Origin: an uncultured bacterium
GTDB taxonomy: Bacteria > Planctomycetota > UBA1135 > GCA-002686595
Length of the DNA: 10,940 nucleotides
Direction: 5' to 3'
NCBI GenBank assembly: GCA_902826945.1
Contig: CADEGS010000109.1
Coordinates: forward strand, 1 to 10,940
Positions 1 through 5,962 of the stretch are shown here, piece by piece. Numbering within the stretch: position 1 is the stretch's first letter; each line of letters starts with the position of its first letter. The notes beneath the pieces were generated by a model. It saw nothing but the letters and a program-made list of their open reading frames with translations. It was not told where the DNA came from and ran no database searches. The translations under genes and the position numbers were made by a program.

Positions 1-2
1 CC

Positions 3-668
3 TATGCCTTCACGGTCGACCTGTCGGGCGGCTTCGAGTTCTGCATGCCCGACGGTCGCTTCGGCTACGGCTACCGCGGCGACGGCAACACCGGCCCGCT
101 GCTCTGCCTCACCGGCGACGGTGCCGGCGGCCGCGAGCCCGCGACCGGCAACTCGGACGTATTCGACGTGTGGGCGCCGGACACCAAGGGAGTCAACGTC
201 GGAACCTTCTCCTTCGGAGGGCCACCGAGCAACTTCTCGTCGTGGTACGGCCAGATCGCGCGCGCCGACCTGTCAGGGCACCCTGCGTCGGTCCAGATGA
301 TCAACGACCCGAACGGCTGCAACAAGCCGAACTCGTTGATCTGCTCTCCCGCCCGACTCGGACAGGACCTGTGCGTCACCGTGTGCTGTCCGCCGGGATA
401 CCTCGCGGCGTTCGTGTTCGCCTACGACACCTGCTTCACCCTCAAGCTGAGCGGTGGTCAGACGCTGCTCTGCCTGGATCTCGGTGGCAGCGGCCCGCTC
501 CTGAACGGCCCGGCGACCCCGATCGGAGGCGGCCTGTTCACGTACAAGCAGTCGGTGCCCAAGAACCTGGATCTCTGTGGCTTCTTCTTCTGCATGCAGG
601 CCATCTGCTGGTTCGGCACGACTCCGTTCGCGTTGACGTCCGCCTGCGCCTTCAGTCTGGGAGGCTGA
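3..668 (+). CDS. Cys-rich, probably exported protein of unknown function (C-terminal part; 5' end outside window)
   Basis: The reading frame is open from the first bases of the window (codons from base 3) to TGA at 666-668, giving at least 221 residues; the true start lies upstream. An internal ATG at 45 would remove part of the same Gly/aromatic-rich fold, so I treat the gene as partial. I recognise no catalytic domain. The protein is rich in Gly, Phe, Leu and Asn and has about 13 cysteines, including a CC pair and repeated LLCL segments, which suggests a disulfide-bonded extracellular or periplasmic protein. The ending (LCGFFFCMQAICWFGTTPF, then a short tail closing in SLGG) resembles the C-termini of secreted beta-rich proteins common in Planctomycetota; that comparison is from memory. 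GC content is clearly lower here (about 55-75% by line) than in the rest of the window (often above 75%), partly because of the amino-acid composition. It converges on pntB, with a hairpin between them. Confidence 0.75.
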   Translation, partial: YAFTVDLSGGFEFCMPDGRFGYGYRGDGNTGPLLCLTGDGAGGREPATGNSDVFDVWAPDTKGVNVGTFSFGGPPSNFSSWYGQIARADLSGHPASVQMINDPNGCNKPNSLICSPARLGQDLCVTVCCPPGYLAAFVFAYDTCFTLKLSGGQTLLCLDLGGSGPLLNGPATPIGGGLFTYKQSVPKNLDLCGFFFCMQAICWFGTTPFALTSACAFSLGG

Positions 669-692
669 GGCGGAACCAGCGATCGCGCCGAT

Positions 693-732
693 GCTCGTCC
701 ACCCGGGCTGCTGCGGCAGCCCGGGCACGAGC
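693..732 (+). terminator. Strong intrinsic-type hairpin with cUGCGg tetraloop between convergent genes
   Basis: Bases 702-711 (CCCGGGCTGC) pair perfectly with 716-725 (GCAGCCCGGG) around the loop TGCG. An outer six-base stem, 693-698 (GCTCGT) with 727-732 (ACGAGC), is separated by a small asymmetric internal loop. Read as + strand RNA the loop is UGCG closed by C-G, a member of the exceptionally stable cUNCGg class. Read as - strand RNA the loop is CGCA, which is not. The hairpin lies 25 bp past the + strand stop codon and 42 bp past the end of pntB. It probably ends the + strand message and may serve both genes. No U-tract follows on either strand, as often in very GC-rich genomes. Confidence 0.7.
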
Positions 733-773
733 GGTCGCCCCGAGGAGTCCCGGCGCGCAGGCGCGAGCCGGCC

Positions 774-2204
774 TTACAGCTCCTTCAGCGCCTTCACCAG
801 CCCCTCGACGATCTCCTTGCCGTCGCCGAAGAGCATCAGGCTGTTGTCGAGCTGGAAGAGCTCGTTCTTGATGCCGGCGTAGCCGGCGGAGAGCGAGCGC
901 TTGATCACGAACACCGTGCGCGCGTTCCAGACCTGGAGCACCGGCATGCCGGCGATCGGCGAGCTCGGGTCCTTCTCGGCCGCCGGGTTGCAGACGTCGT
1001 TCGCGCCGAGCACGATCGCGGCGTCGGCGTTGGCGAACTCGTCGTTGATCTGGTCGAGCTCGTAGAGCTGCTCGTAGGGCACGTCGGCCTCGGCCAAGAG
1101 CACGTTCATGTGCCCCGGCATGCGGCCGGCGACGGGGTGGATCGCGTAGCGCACCTCGCAGCCCTTCTTCTCGAGCAGCGTCGCGAGCTCGCGCACCTTG
1201 TGCTGCGCCTGCGCGACGGCCATCCCGTAGCCGGGGACGACGATCACCAGGCGCGAGCCCTCGAGGATCGCGGCGGCCTCCTCGACGCTGGCGGACTTGA
1301 CGCTCGTGTAGCCGCTCTGGTCCTTCGGCGCCGTCTCGCCGAACGTGGCGAAGAGCACGTTCCAGAGCGAGCGGTTCATCGCCTTGCACATGATGCGCGT
1401 CAGGATCAGCCCCGACGCGCCGACCAGGGAGCCGGCGACGATCAAGAGGTTGTTCTGCAGCACGAAGCCCGTCGCGCACGCCGCCAGCCCCGAGTAGGAG
1501 TTGAGCAGCGAGATCACGACCGGCATGTCCGCGCCGCCGATCGGCACGACCAGCCCGATGCCGAGCGCCAGCGCCAGGACGGCGAGCAGCGCGTGCGAGA
1601 GCTCGATCGTCCACGCGCCGTGCGCCTGGAACCCCGCCCACCAGCCGAGCCCCAGGCAGGCCAGCGCCAGCGCCGCGTTGGCCGCCTTCGAGCCCAGCGG
1701 CCCGACGCGGCTCTGGTCGAGCTTGCCGGCGAGCTTGGCATAGGCGACCAGGCTGCCCGACAGCGTCACCGCGCCGATCAGGACCGAGAGCAGGAGCGCG
1801 ATCGCGAAGTCCACGCCGCCGCCGCCAGGCAGGCTGACGGCCCCGGCGACGCTCGTGCCGAGCTCCTCGATCGGATTGGCGAAGCGCAGGATCTCGGCCA
1901 GCGCGACCGCCGCCGAGGCGGCGCCGCCCAGGCCGTTGAACAGGGCGACGAGCTCGGGCATGCCCGTCATCTGCACGCGCACGGCCATCACGGCGCCGAT
2001 CGCCGCGCCCGTCGCCAGCCCGCCCCACAGGACCCACGGGCTGAAGCCCTCCAGCAGGTAGTAGGTCGCTGCGACCGCGAGCAGCATCCCGAGCGCGGCG
2101 TACAGGTTGCCCGAGCGCGCCGTGCGCACGCCCGACAGGCGCTTCAGCCCGTAGATGAAGCACAGCGCCGCGGCCATGTAGGCGATCTCGACGATTCCCG
2201 CCAT
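774..2204 (-). CDS. pntB: NAD(P) transhydrogenase subunit beta (PntB)
   Basis: This 476-residue protein matches PntB along its whole length (E. coli PntB is 462). Residues 1 to about 275 form the membrane domain II, with multiple hydrophobic helices and the family segments VPIGGADMPVVISLLNSYSG (220-239) and IMCKAMNRS (271-279). Residues 318-476 form the NADP(H)-binding domain III, with PGYGMAVAQAQ (324-334), the HPVAGRMPGHMNVLLAEADV segment (356-375), GANDVCNPAA (400-409), SPIAGMPVL (415-423) and GYAGIKN (441-447). Residue 90 (Asn, in ELVALFNGLGG) aligns with the proton-path His91 of E. coli PntB. With PntAA and PntAB it uses the proton gradient to drive hydride transfer from NADH to NADP+, supplying NADPH. 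It is the last gene of the pnt operon, starts 15 bp after pntAB, and has an AGGA site 5 nt before the ATG. The stop is TAA. Confidence 0.97.
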   Translation of the reverse strand: MAGIVEIAYMAAALCFIYGLKRLSGVRTARSGNLYAALGMLLAVAATYYLLEGFSPWVLWGGLATGAAIGAVMAVRVQMTGMPELVALFNGLGGAASAAVALAEILRFANPIEELGTSVAGAVSLPGGGGVDFAIALLLSVLIGAVTLSGSLVAYAKLAGKLDQSRVGPLGSKAANAALALACLGLGWWAGFQAHGAWTIELSHALLAVLALALGIGLVVPIGGADMPVVISLLNSYSGLAACATGFVLQNNLLIVAGSLVGASGLILTRIMCKAMNRSLWNVLFATFGETAPKDQSGYTSVKSASVEEAAAILEGSRLVIVVPGYGMAVAQAQHKVRELATLLEKKGCEVRYAIHPVAGRMPGHMNVLLAEADVPYEQLYELDQINDEFANADAAIVLGANDVCNPAAEKDPSSPIAGMPVLQVWNARTVFVIKRSLSAGYAGIKNELFQLDNSLMLFGDGKEIVEGLVKALKEL

Positions 2205-2209
2205 GGTCG

Positions 2210-2213
2210 TCCT
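2210..2213 (-). promoter_or_regulatory. Ribosome binding site of pntB
   Basis: Read on the - strand, AGGA at 2213-2210 precedes the pntB ATG (2204-2202) with a 5-nt spacer. It lies inside the 15-bp gap after the pntAB stop codon and supports the ATG at 2204 as the pntB start. Confidence 0.7.
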
Positions 2214-2219
2214 GCCCGC

Positions 2220-2569
<350 letters not shown>

Positions 2570-2573
<4 letters not shown>

Positions 2574-3796
2574 CGCGGCGCTCCTTGCCAGGTCTGGGGC
2601 GACGTCTCGTCCGCCGCCGGCGGCGGCGCGACGGGGGCGGGCGGCGGCGCCGGGGTCGTCGCGAGCGGCATCCCCAGCGCCTGCGCCGTCGGCGCGTGCC
2701 ACAGCTCGCCGCCGTGCGTCAGGCGCGCGCCGGCCAGCACCTCGTCCTTGAAGTCGAGCTTCAGCGCGCCGTCCTTGGCGACGAGCAGCTTCAAGAGCGC
2801 GAGCACGTTCTTCGCGTAGAGCTGGCTCGCGTGGTGCGGGACGGTCGCGGCCAGGTTCGGGATCCCGACGATCGTGACGCCCTCGCGCTCGACCACCTGG
2901 CCGGGCACGGAGAGCTCGCAGTTGCCGCCGCTCTCCACCGCCAGGTCCACGAGCACCGCGCCCTTCTGCATGCGCTGGACCGTCTCGGCGCGCACGAGCA
3001 GCGGCGCGCGCTTGCCCGGGATCTGCGCCGTCGTGATCACGAGGTCGGCCTCGACCACGCGCTTCTCGACCTCCTCGCGCTGGCGGCGCAGGAACTCCTC
3101 GGACTGCTCCTTCGCGTAGCCGCCCGTGCCCTCCATGTCCTCCATGCCGGGCACGTCGATGAAGCGCGCGCCCAGGCTCTGGACCTGCTCCTTGGCGGCC
3201 AGGCGCACGTCGGTCGCCTCGACCACGCAGCCCAGGCGGCGCGCGGTCGCGATCGCCATCAGGCCCGCGACGCCCGCGCCGAAGACGACCGCGCGCGCCG
3301 GCGTCACGGTGCCGGCCGCGGTCATCAGGAGCGGGCAGAGCTTCGTCATGTGCGACGCGCCCAAGAGCACCGCCTTGTAGCCCGCCACCGTCGCCTGCGA
3401 GCTCAGCGCGTCCATGCTCTGCGCGCGCGTGATGCGCGGCACGAGCTCCATCCCGAGCGCCGTCACGCGCCGCGCGAGCAGCGCGCGCACGAGCTCCGGG
3501 TCGGAGCCCGGCGCCAGGAAGCCGACCAGCACGCAGCCCTCGGGCAGGGCGCGCGCCTCCTCGACGCTCGGCGGCGCGACGCGCAGCACGATGCGCGCCT
3601 CGTCGGGGCGCCCGTCGGGCACGACCACCGCGCCGGCGGTGGCGTAGTCGCGGTCGGAGAAGCCGGCGCGCTTGCCCGCGCCCTCCTGCACGCGCACGAC
3701 GAGCCCCTGCGCGGCCAGCTTCTTGGCCGTCTCGGGGGTCGCCGCGACGCGGGTCTCGCCGGCGCGCGTCTCACGCGGAACGAAGGCGATGGTCAT
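2570..3796 (-). CDS. pntAA: NAD(P) transhydrogenase subunit alpha 1 (NAD(H)-binding, PntAA)
   Basis: This 408-residue soluble domain I protein has the alanine dehydrogenase/PNT fold. The N-terminal half begins MTIAFVPRETRAGETRVAAT, typical of the family. The hydride-transfer loop RITRAQSMDALSSQ (121-134) carries R121, Q126 and D129, aligning with Arg127-Gln132-Asp135 of the Rhodospirillum rubrum enzyme. The Rossmann motif FGAGVAGLMAIATARRLG lies at 172-189, followed by D196 after the second strand. Also recognisable are TTAQIPGKRAPLLV (255-268) and the GIPNLAATVPHHASQLYAKN segment (311-330). Residues about 378-396 are a Pro/Ala linker that probably tethers it to the membrane subunits. It binds NADH and passes hydride to NADP in PntB. 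The ATG at 3796 is chosen because the family N-terminus starts there; I see no Shine-Dalgarno site, unlike pntAB and pntB. Its TGA overlaps the pntAB start by 4 bp. Confidence 0.97.
2581..2586 (-). promoter_or_regulatory. Ribosome binding site of pntAB
   Basis: Read on the - strand, AAGGAG at 2586-2581 stands 7 nt before the ATG at 2573-2571, inside the last codons of pntAA. It fixes the short 117-residue start of PntAB rather than any longer form. It is the best Shine-Dalgarno match I found before any gene in this window. Confidence 0.8.
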
Positions 3797-3810
3797 GATC
3801 GAGGGCGAAA

Positions 3811-3816
3811 AGGGTA
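3811..3816 (-). promoter_or_regulatory. Candidate -10 element upstream of pntAA
   Basis: Read on the - strand, TACCCT at 3816-3811 sits in the 81-bp gap between the upstream unknown gene and pntAA, in the context CTGCTACCCTTTTCG. Transcription starting about 7 nt downstream would give a leader of only about 8 nt before the pntAA ATG. A GGGACC 17 nt upstream (3839-3834) is a weak -35 candidate. This would let the pnt operon be transcribed separately from the gene before it. It is based on one hexamer pattern shared with other starts here and is unproven. Confidence 0.4.
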
Positions 3817-3877
3817 GCAGGCGGGCGCGGCCTGGTCCCGCATTTCTCGGGCTTCGGCTCGCGTGCGCGGCGGCGGT

Positions 3878-4669
3878 CTAGCGGGCCCCGAAGAGGAAGT
3901 CGCTCTCCGCCGACCAGGCCGCGTAGCGGTAGAGCGGCACCAGCCGCGCGAGGCTCGCGACGAGGCCCGCCGCGGCCTCCTCGCTCGCGAGCGCCTCGCG
4001 CGCCGGCCCGCGCGGCGCGGGCCACACCGACTCGACCGCGAGCGCGTGCTCGCCCGGCTTCCAGTAGCGCAGGAACTCCTCCAGCCGGTCGGTCGTGAGC
4101 TCGCCGCAGCGCCACTCGCCCTTCCAGTCGGCGAGCCGCAGCCGGAAGCCCGCGAGCGCGTTCAGGAGCGCGAGCAGCGGCCCGAGCCCCTCCGCCGCGA
4201 CGCGCTTCAGGAGGTTCTGCCCGTCGTACCAGGCGTCGGCGTGGACGCGCAGCGAGACCTCGACGCGCTCGGCCTCGACCGCCAGGCACAGGTAGGCGTT
4301 GCGGTAGGCCGCGTCGAGGTCGGCGCCGAGCTCCGGCCCGAGCAGCCCGCGCAGCCGCCGCCGCTCGGCCTTCGCGCGCGTGAGGTAGGTCCACATGCGC
4401 CGCACGCGCTGGCCGTTGAAGGCGTGCGGGTGGTGCAGGCTCGTGCGCGGCTCGAGCGCGAGGCCGTCCTCGGCGACGCGCGCCGCGGCGAGCTTGCCGA
4501 GCGCGAGCAGCTTGCGCCGCAGCACGAGCCGGCGGTCGTTGTACTGCGGGTCGCCGCACAACCCTTCGGAGAGCGCGTGGAAGTCGCCCTCCTCGAGACG
4601 GATCGCGCCGGCGAGCGGGCGCGGCTCGGGCTCCACGCCCGAGGCGGCGGTCGAGGGGGGCTTGGGCAT
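3878..4669 (-). CDS. Conserved-looking protein of unknown function
   Basis: I cannot assign a function. From the ATG at 4669 the product has 263 residues; the frame opens further upstream (to 4834), but that extension is Arg/Pro/Ala-rich and crosses the promoter-like site at 4715-4720, so I reject it. The body is soluble, with no signal peptide or membrane helix. Striking parts are YNDRRLVLRRKLLALGKLAA (43-62), SLHHPHAFNGQRVRRMWTYL (77-96), an AYRNAYLCLAVEAERVEVSL strand-like segment (121-140), RVHADAWYDGQNLLKRV (141-157) and a Trp-rich stretch DWKGEWRCGELT (181-192). The density of Trp, Tyr, His and Asn in these blocks, against a high-GC background that favours Ala/Arg/Gly, argues for a real conserved fold with a functional surface. 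It precedes pntAA by 81 bp on the same strand and may be co-transcribed, but a link to transhydrogenase is not evident. Confidence 0.8.
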   Translation of the reverse strand: MPKPPSTAASGVEPEPRPLAGAIRLEEGDFHALSEGLCGDPQYNDRRLVLRRKLLALGKLAAARVAEDGLALEPRTSLHHPHAFNGQRVRRMWTYLTRAKAERRRLRGLLGPELGADLDAAYRNAYLCLAVEAERVEVSLRVHADAWYDGQNLLKRVAAEGLGPLLALLNALAGFRLRLADWKGEWRCGELTTDRLEEFLRYWKPGEHALAVESVWPAPRGPAREALASEEAAAGLVASLARLVPLYRYAAWSAESDFLFGAR

Positions 4670-4714
4670 CGTGCGGCACGGCCGCGCGCGGAGCGCGCAC
4701 GGAAGGCGGCGGAC

Positions 4715-4744
4715 AGGATAGAGGAGGCACCGCGCGAGGGTCGA
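4715..4744 (-). promoter_or_regulatory. Candidate promoter of the unknown gene at 3878-4669
   Basis: Read on the - strand, TCGACC (4744-4739, four of six matches to TTGACA) is followed after 18 nt by TATCCT (4720-4715), which has the TANNNT form of a -10 box. Predicted transcription would begin near 4708, leaving a leader of about 39 nt before the ATG at 4669. It is the best paired -35/-10 candidate in the window, but rests on sequence pattern alone. Confidence 0.4.
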
Positions 4745-4860
4745 GCGCGCTGAGTGCTCACCCACCGGCGCTGCGCCGACGGCGACCGCCGGGAGGGGCC
4801 CGCGCGGGGCCGCGGTGGCGCGGGGAAGAGCCATCGCTCTCCATCGTCCACGGCCCTCCG

Positions 4861-4866
4861 TATCCT
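4861..4866 (+). promoter_or_regulatory. Candidate -10 element for a possibly leaderless transcript
   Basis: TATCCT at 4861-4866 ends only 7 nt before the ATG at 4874. A start site 6-7 nt downstream of a -10 box would fall on or just before the A of the ATG, so the message could be leaderless. The -35 region (around 4838) is poor. It shares its hexamer with the divergent promoter at 4715-4720. Confidence 0.4.
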
Positions 4867-4873
4867 CTGCTCA

Positions 4874-5848
4874 ATGCTCCTCCCCCTCCTCCTCGTCCTC
4901 CTCGCGCACGCCGCCGGCCCCGGAGTCGGCCCGGCGCAGGATGCGCGCGCCGAGGAGGTCCGCGGCCCGCAGCGCGATCCCGCGCCCGCCGCGGAGCGAG
5001 CTGCCGGGCCCGCGCCCGACGGCCGCGCGCTGCTCGCGGCCGGCAAGCCGGCCGAGGCCGAGGCCTGGTTCTGGAAGGCGCTCGAGGCCTCGCCGCGGCG
5101 CGATGCGGCGCTGGCGCTGGGCGTGGTGGACTGCCTGCGCGCGCAGGGGCGGCTGGCCGAGCTCGACGCGCGCGTCCTGGCGCTGCGCCGCGACTGGCTC
5201 GCGAGCGATGCGCCGGGCTGGAACACGCTGCACAACGCGCTGATCGCCGCGCGCGCGCTCGACCGCTATCGCGCCGCGGGCGACGTCGGCGGGCTGTGGG
5301 CGATCTTCTCCTCGGGCGAGCTGCCGGCCGACGCGATGGCCGCGCTCGACGTCGCGCACCTGCCGCGCGAGCGGCGCCGCGTGGACGAGTACGCCGACTG
5401 CTGGGACCGCTTCCGCGACCCGGGGCTGCGCCAGGCCGCGCTCGACGCGCTGCTCGCGCGCCCGGACGCCGCGCGCGACCGCGCCTGGAGCGCGCTCGCC
5501 GACCAGGACGCCCGCCCGGCAGAGGCGGTGCTCGCGAGCCTGCACGACGAGCGCGTGCGCGAGCGACTCGCGGCGGCGCTCGAGGCTCACCCCGACGTGC
5601 CCGTCGCGCTCGGCATGGGCTGGTGGTACCTGCTGCTCGCGATCGAGGGCAGCGGCCCGTCCTACGACCTGATCGAGCGCCGTGCGCGCCTCGACTCGTG
5701 CCACGGCAAGACCGCGCGCGCCGTGCTGGCCCTGCTGCCGCGCGGCCACGCGCCCTGCGGCTTCACCTTCGAGCTGCAGGCCGCCGTCCGCCAGGCCCTC
5801 GAGCGCGAGGGCTTCGTCGTCCCCGTCATCGGCGGCGGCGGGCTGTAG
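4874..5848 (+). CDS. Exported helical-repeat (TPR-like) protein of unknown function
   Basis: This 324-residue product starts with MLLPLLLVLLAHAAGPGVG, a hydrophobic stretch with a plausible signal peptidase site after AHA (residue 13), although the usual positive residues before the core are missing. A 40-residue longer start at 4754 is open but has no signal and lies upstream of the promoter-like hexamer at 4861, so I prefer 4874. A Pro/Ala-rich linker (about 27-49) is followed by a TPR-like helical pair (RALLAAGKPAEAEAWFWKAL, 51-70, then DAALALGVVDCLRAQGRLAE). Further Ala/Leu/Arg helices run to about 250 and could be HEAT- or TPR-like. The C-terminal part has GWWYLLLAIEGSGPSYDLIE (249-268), CHGKTARAVLALLPRGHAPC with two Cys (286 and 305), and a short PVIGGGGL end. 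It probably acts in the periplasm as a protein-binding scaffold; no catalytic motif is seen. The 114-bp gap to the kinase gene suggests separate transcription. Confidence 0.8.
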   Translation: MLLPLLLVLLAHAAGPGVGPAQDARAEEVRGPQRDPAPAAERAAGPAPDGRALLAAGKPAEAEAWFWKALEASPRRDAALALGVVDCLRAQGRLAELDARVLALRRDWLASDAPGWNTLHNALIAARALDRYRAAGDVGGLWAIFSSGELPADAMAALDVAHLPRERRRVDEYADCWDRFRDPGLRQAALDALLARPDAARDRAWSALADQDARPAEAVLASLHDERVRERLAAALEAHPDVPVALGMGWWYLLLAIEGSGPSYDLIERRARLDSCHGKTARAVLALLPRGHAPCGFTFELQAAVRQALEREGFVVPVIGGGGL

Positions 5849-5860
5849 GGGGCCCGGCAA

Positions 5861-5900
5861 GCGCCGCGCGGCGCCGCGGGCGGCTCGCATCCCGCGCGGG
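5861..5900 (+). repeat. GC-rich palindromes between the TPR-protein gene and the kinase gene
   Basis: Two perfect palindromes lie in the 114-bp gap: GCGCCGCGCGGCGC at 5861-5874 and CCCGCGCGGG at 5891-5900. CGCGGG at 5875-5880 can also pair with CCCGCG at 5891-5896. They may fold after transcription and help terminate the upstream message. In DNA made almost only of G and C such palindromes arise easily, and no U-tract follows, so the call is weak. Confidence 0.3.
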
Positions 5901-5905
5901 CCCGG

Positions 5906-5911
5906 TAGGAT
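5906..5911 (+). promoter_or_regulatory. Candidate -10 element of the kinase-exonuclease unit
   Basis: TAGGAT at 5906-5911, in the context CCCGGTAGGATGG, is the only TANNNT hexamer close upstream of the kinase start. A transcript starting near 5918 would have a leader of about 45 nt. No convincing -35 box is visible. Confidence 0.35.
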
Positions 5912-5962
5912 GGTGGCCCCGCAGGCCGCCCCCGTCCCCGGGGCGCACCCCTCCTTGCTGCC

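Noticed and set aside
2585..3817. A 410-codon + strand frame opposite pntAA
   Set aside because: It is the antisense shadow of pntAA, with the same biased composition and no domain.
3878..4669. Possible relation of the unknown protein to the UPF0637/YktB family
   Set aside because: Only a loose similarity in the order of strand and aromatic segments came to mind. No diagnostic motif matches, so I did not use it as a name.
4670..4834. A 55-residue N-terminal extension of the unknown protein
   Set aside because: It is Arg/Pro/Ala-rich without pattern and overlaps the best promoter candidate of that gene.
4754..4873. A 40-residue N-terminal extension of the exported TPR-like protein
   Set aside because: The extension is basic and low in complexity, would bury the signal-like hydrophobic start inside the protein, and begins upstream of the candidate -10 box.
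5951..5957. CCTCCTT just before the kinase start, which looks like a ribosome site
   Set aside because: On the + strand this is the anti-Shine-Dalgarno sense, not AGGAGG, so it cannot pair with 16S rRNA as a ribosome binding site.
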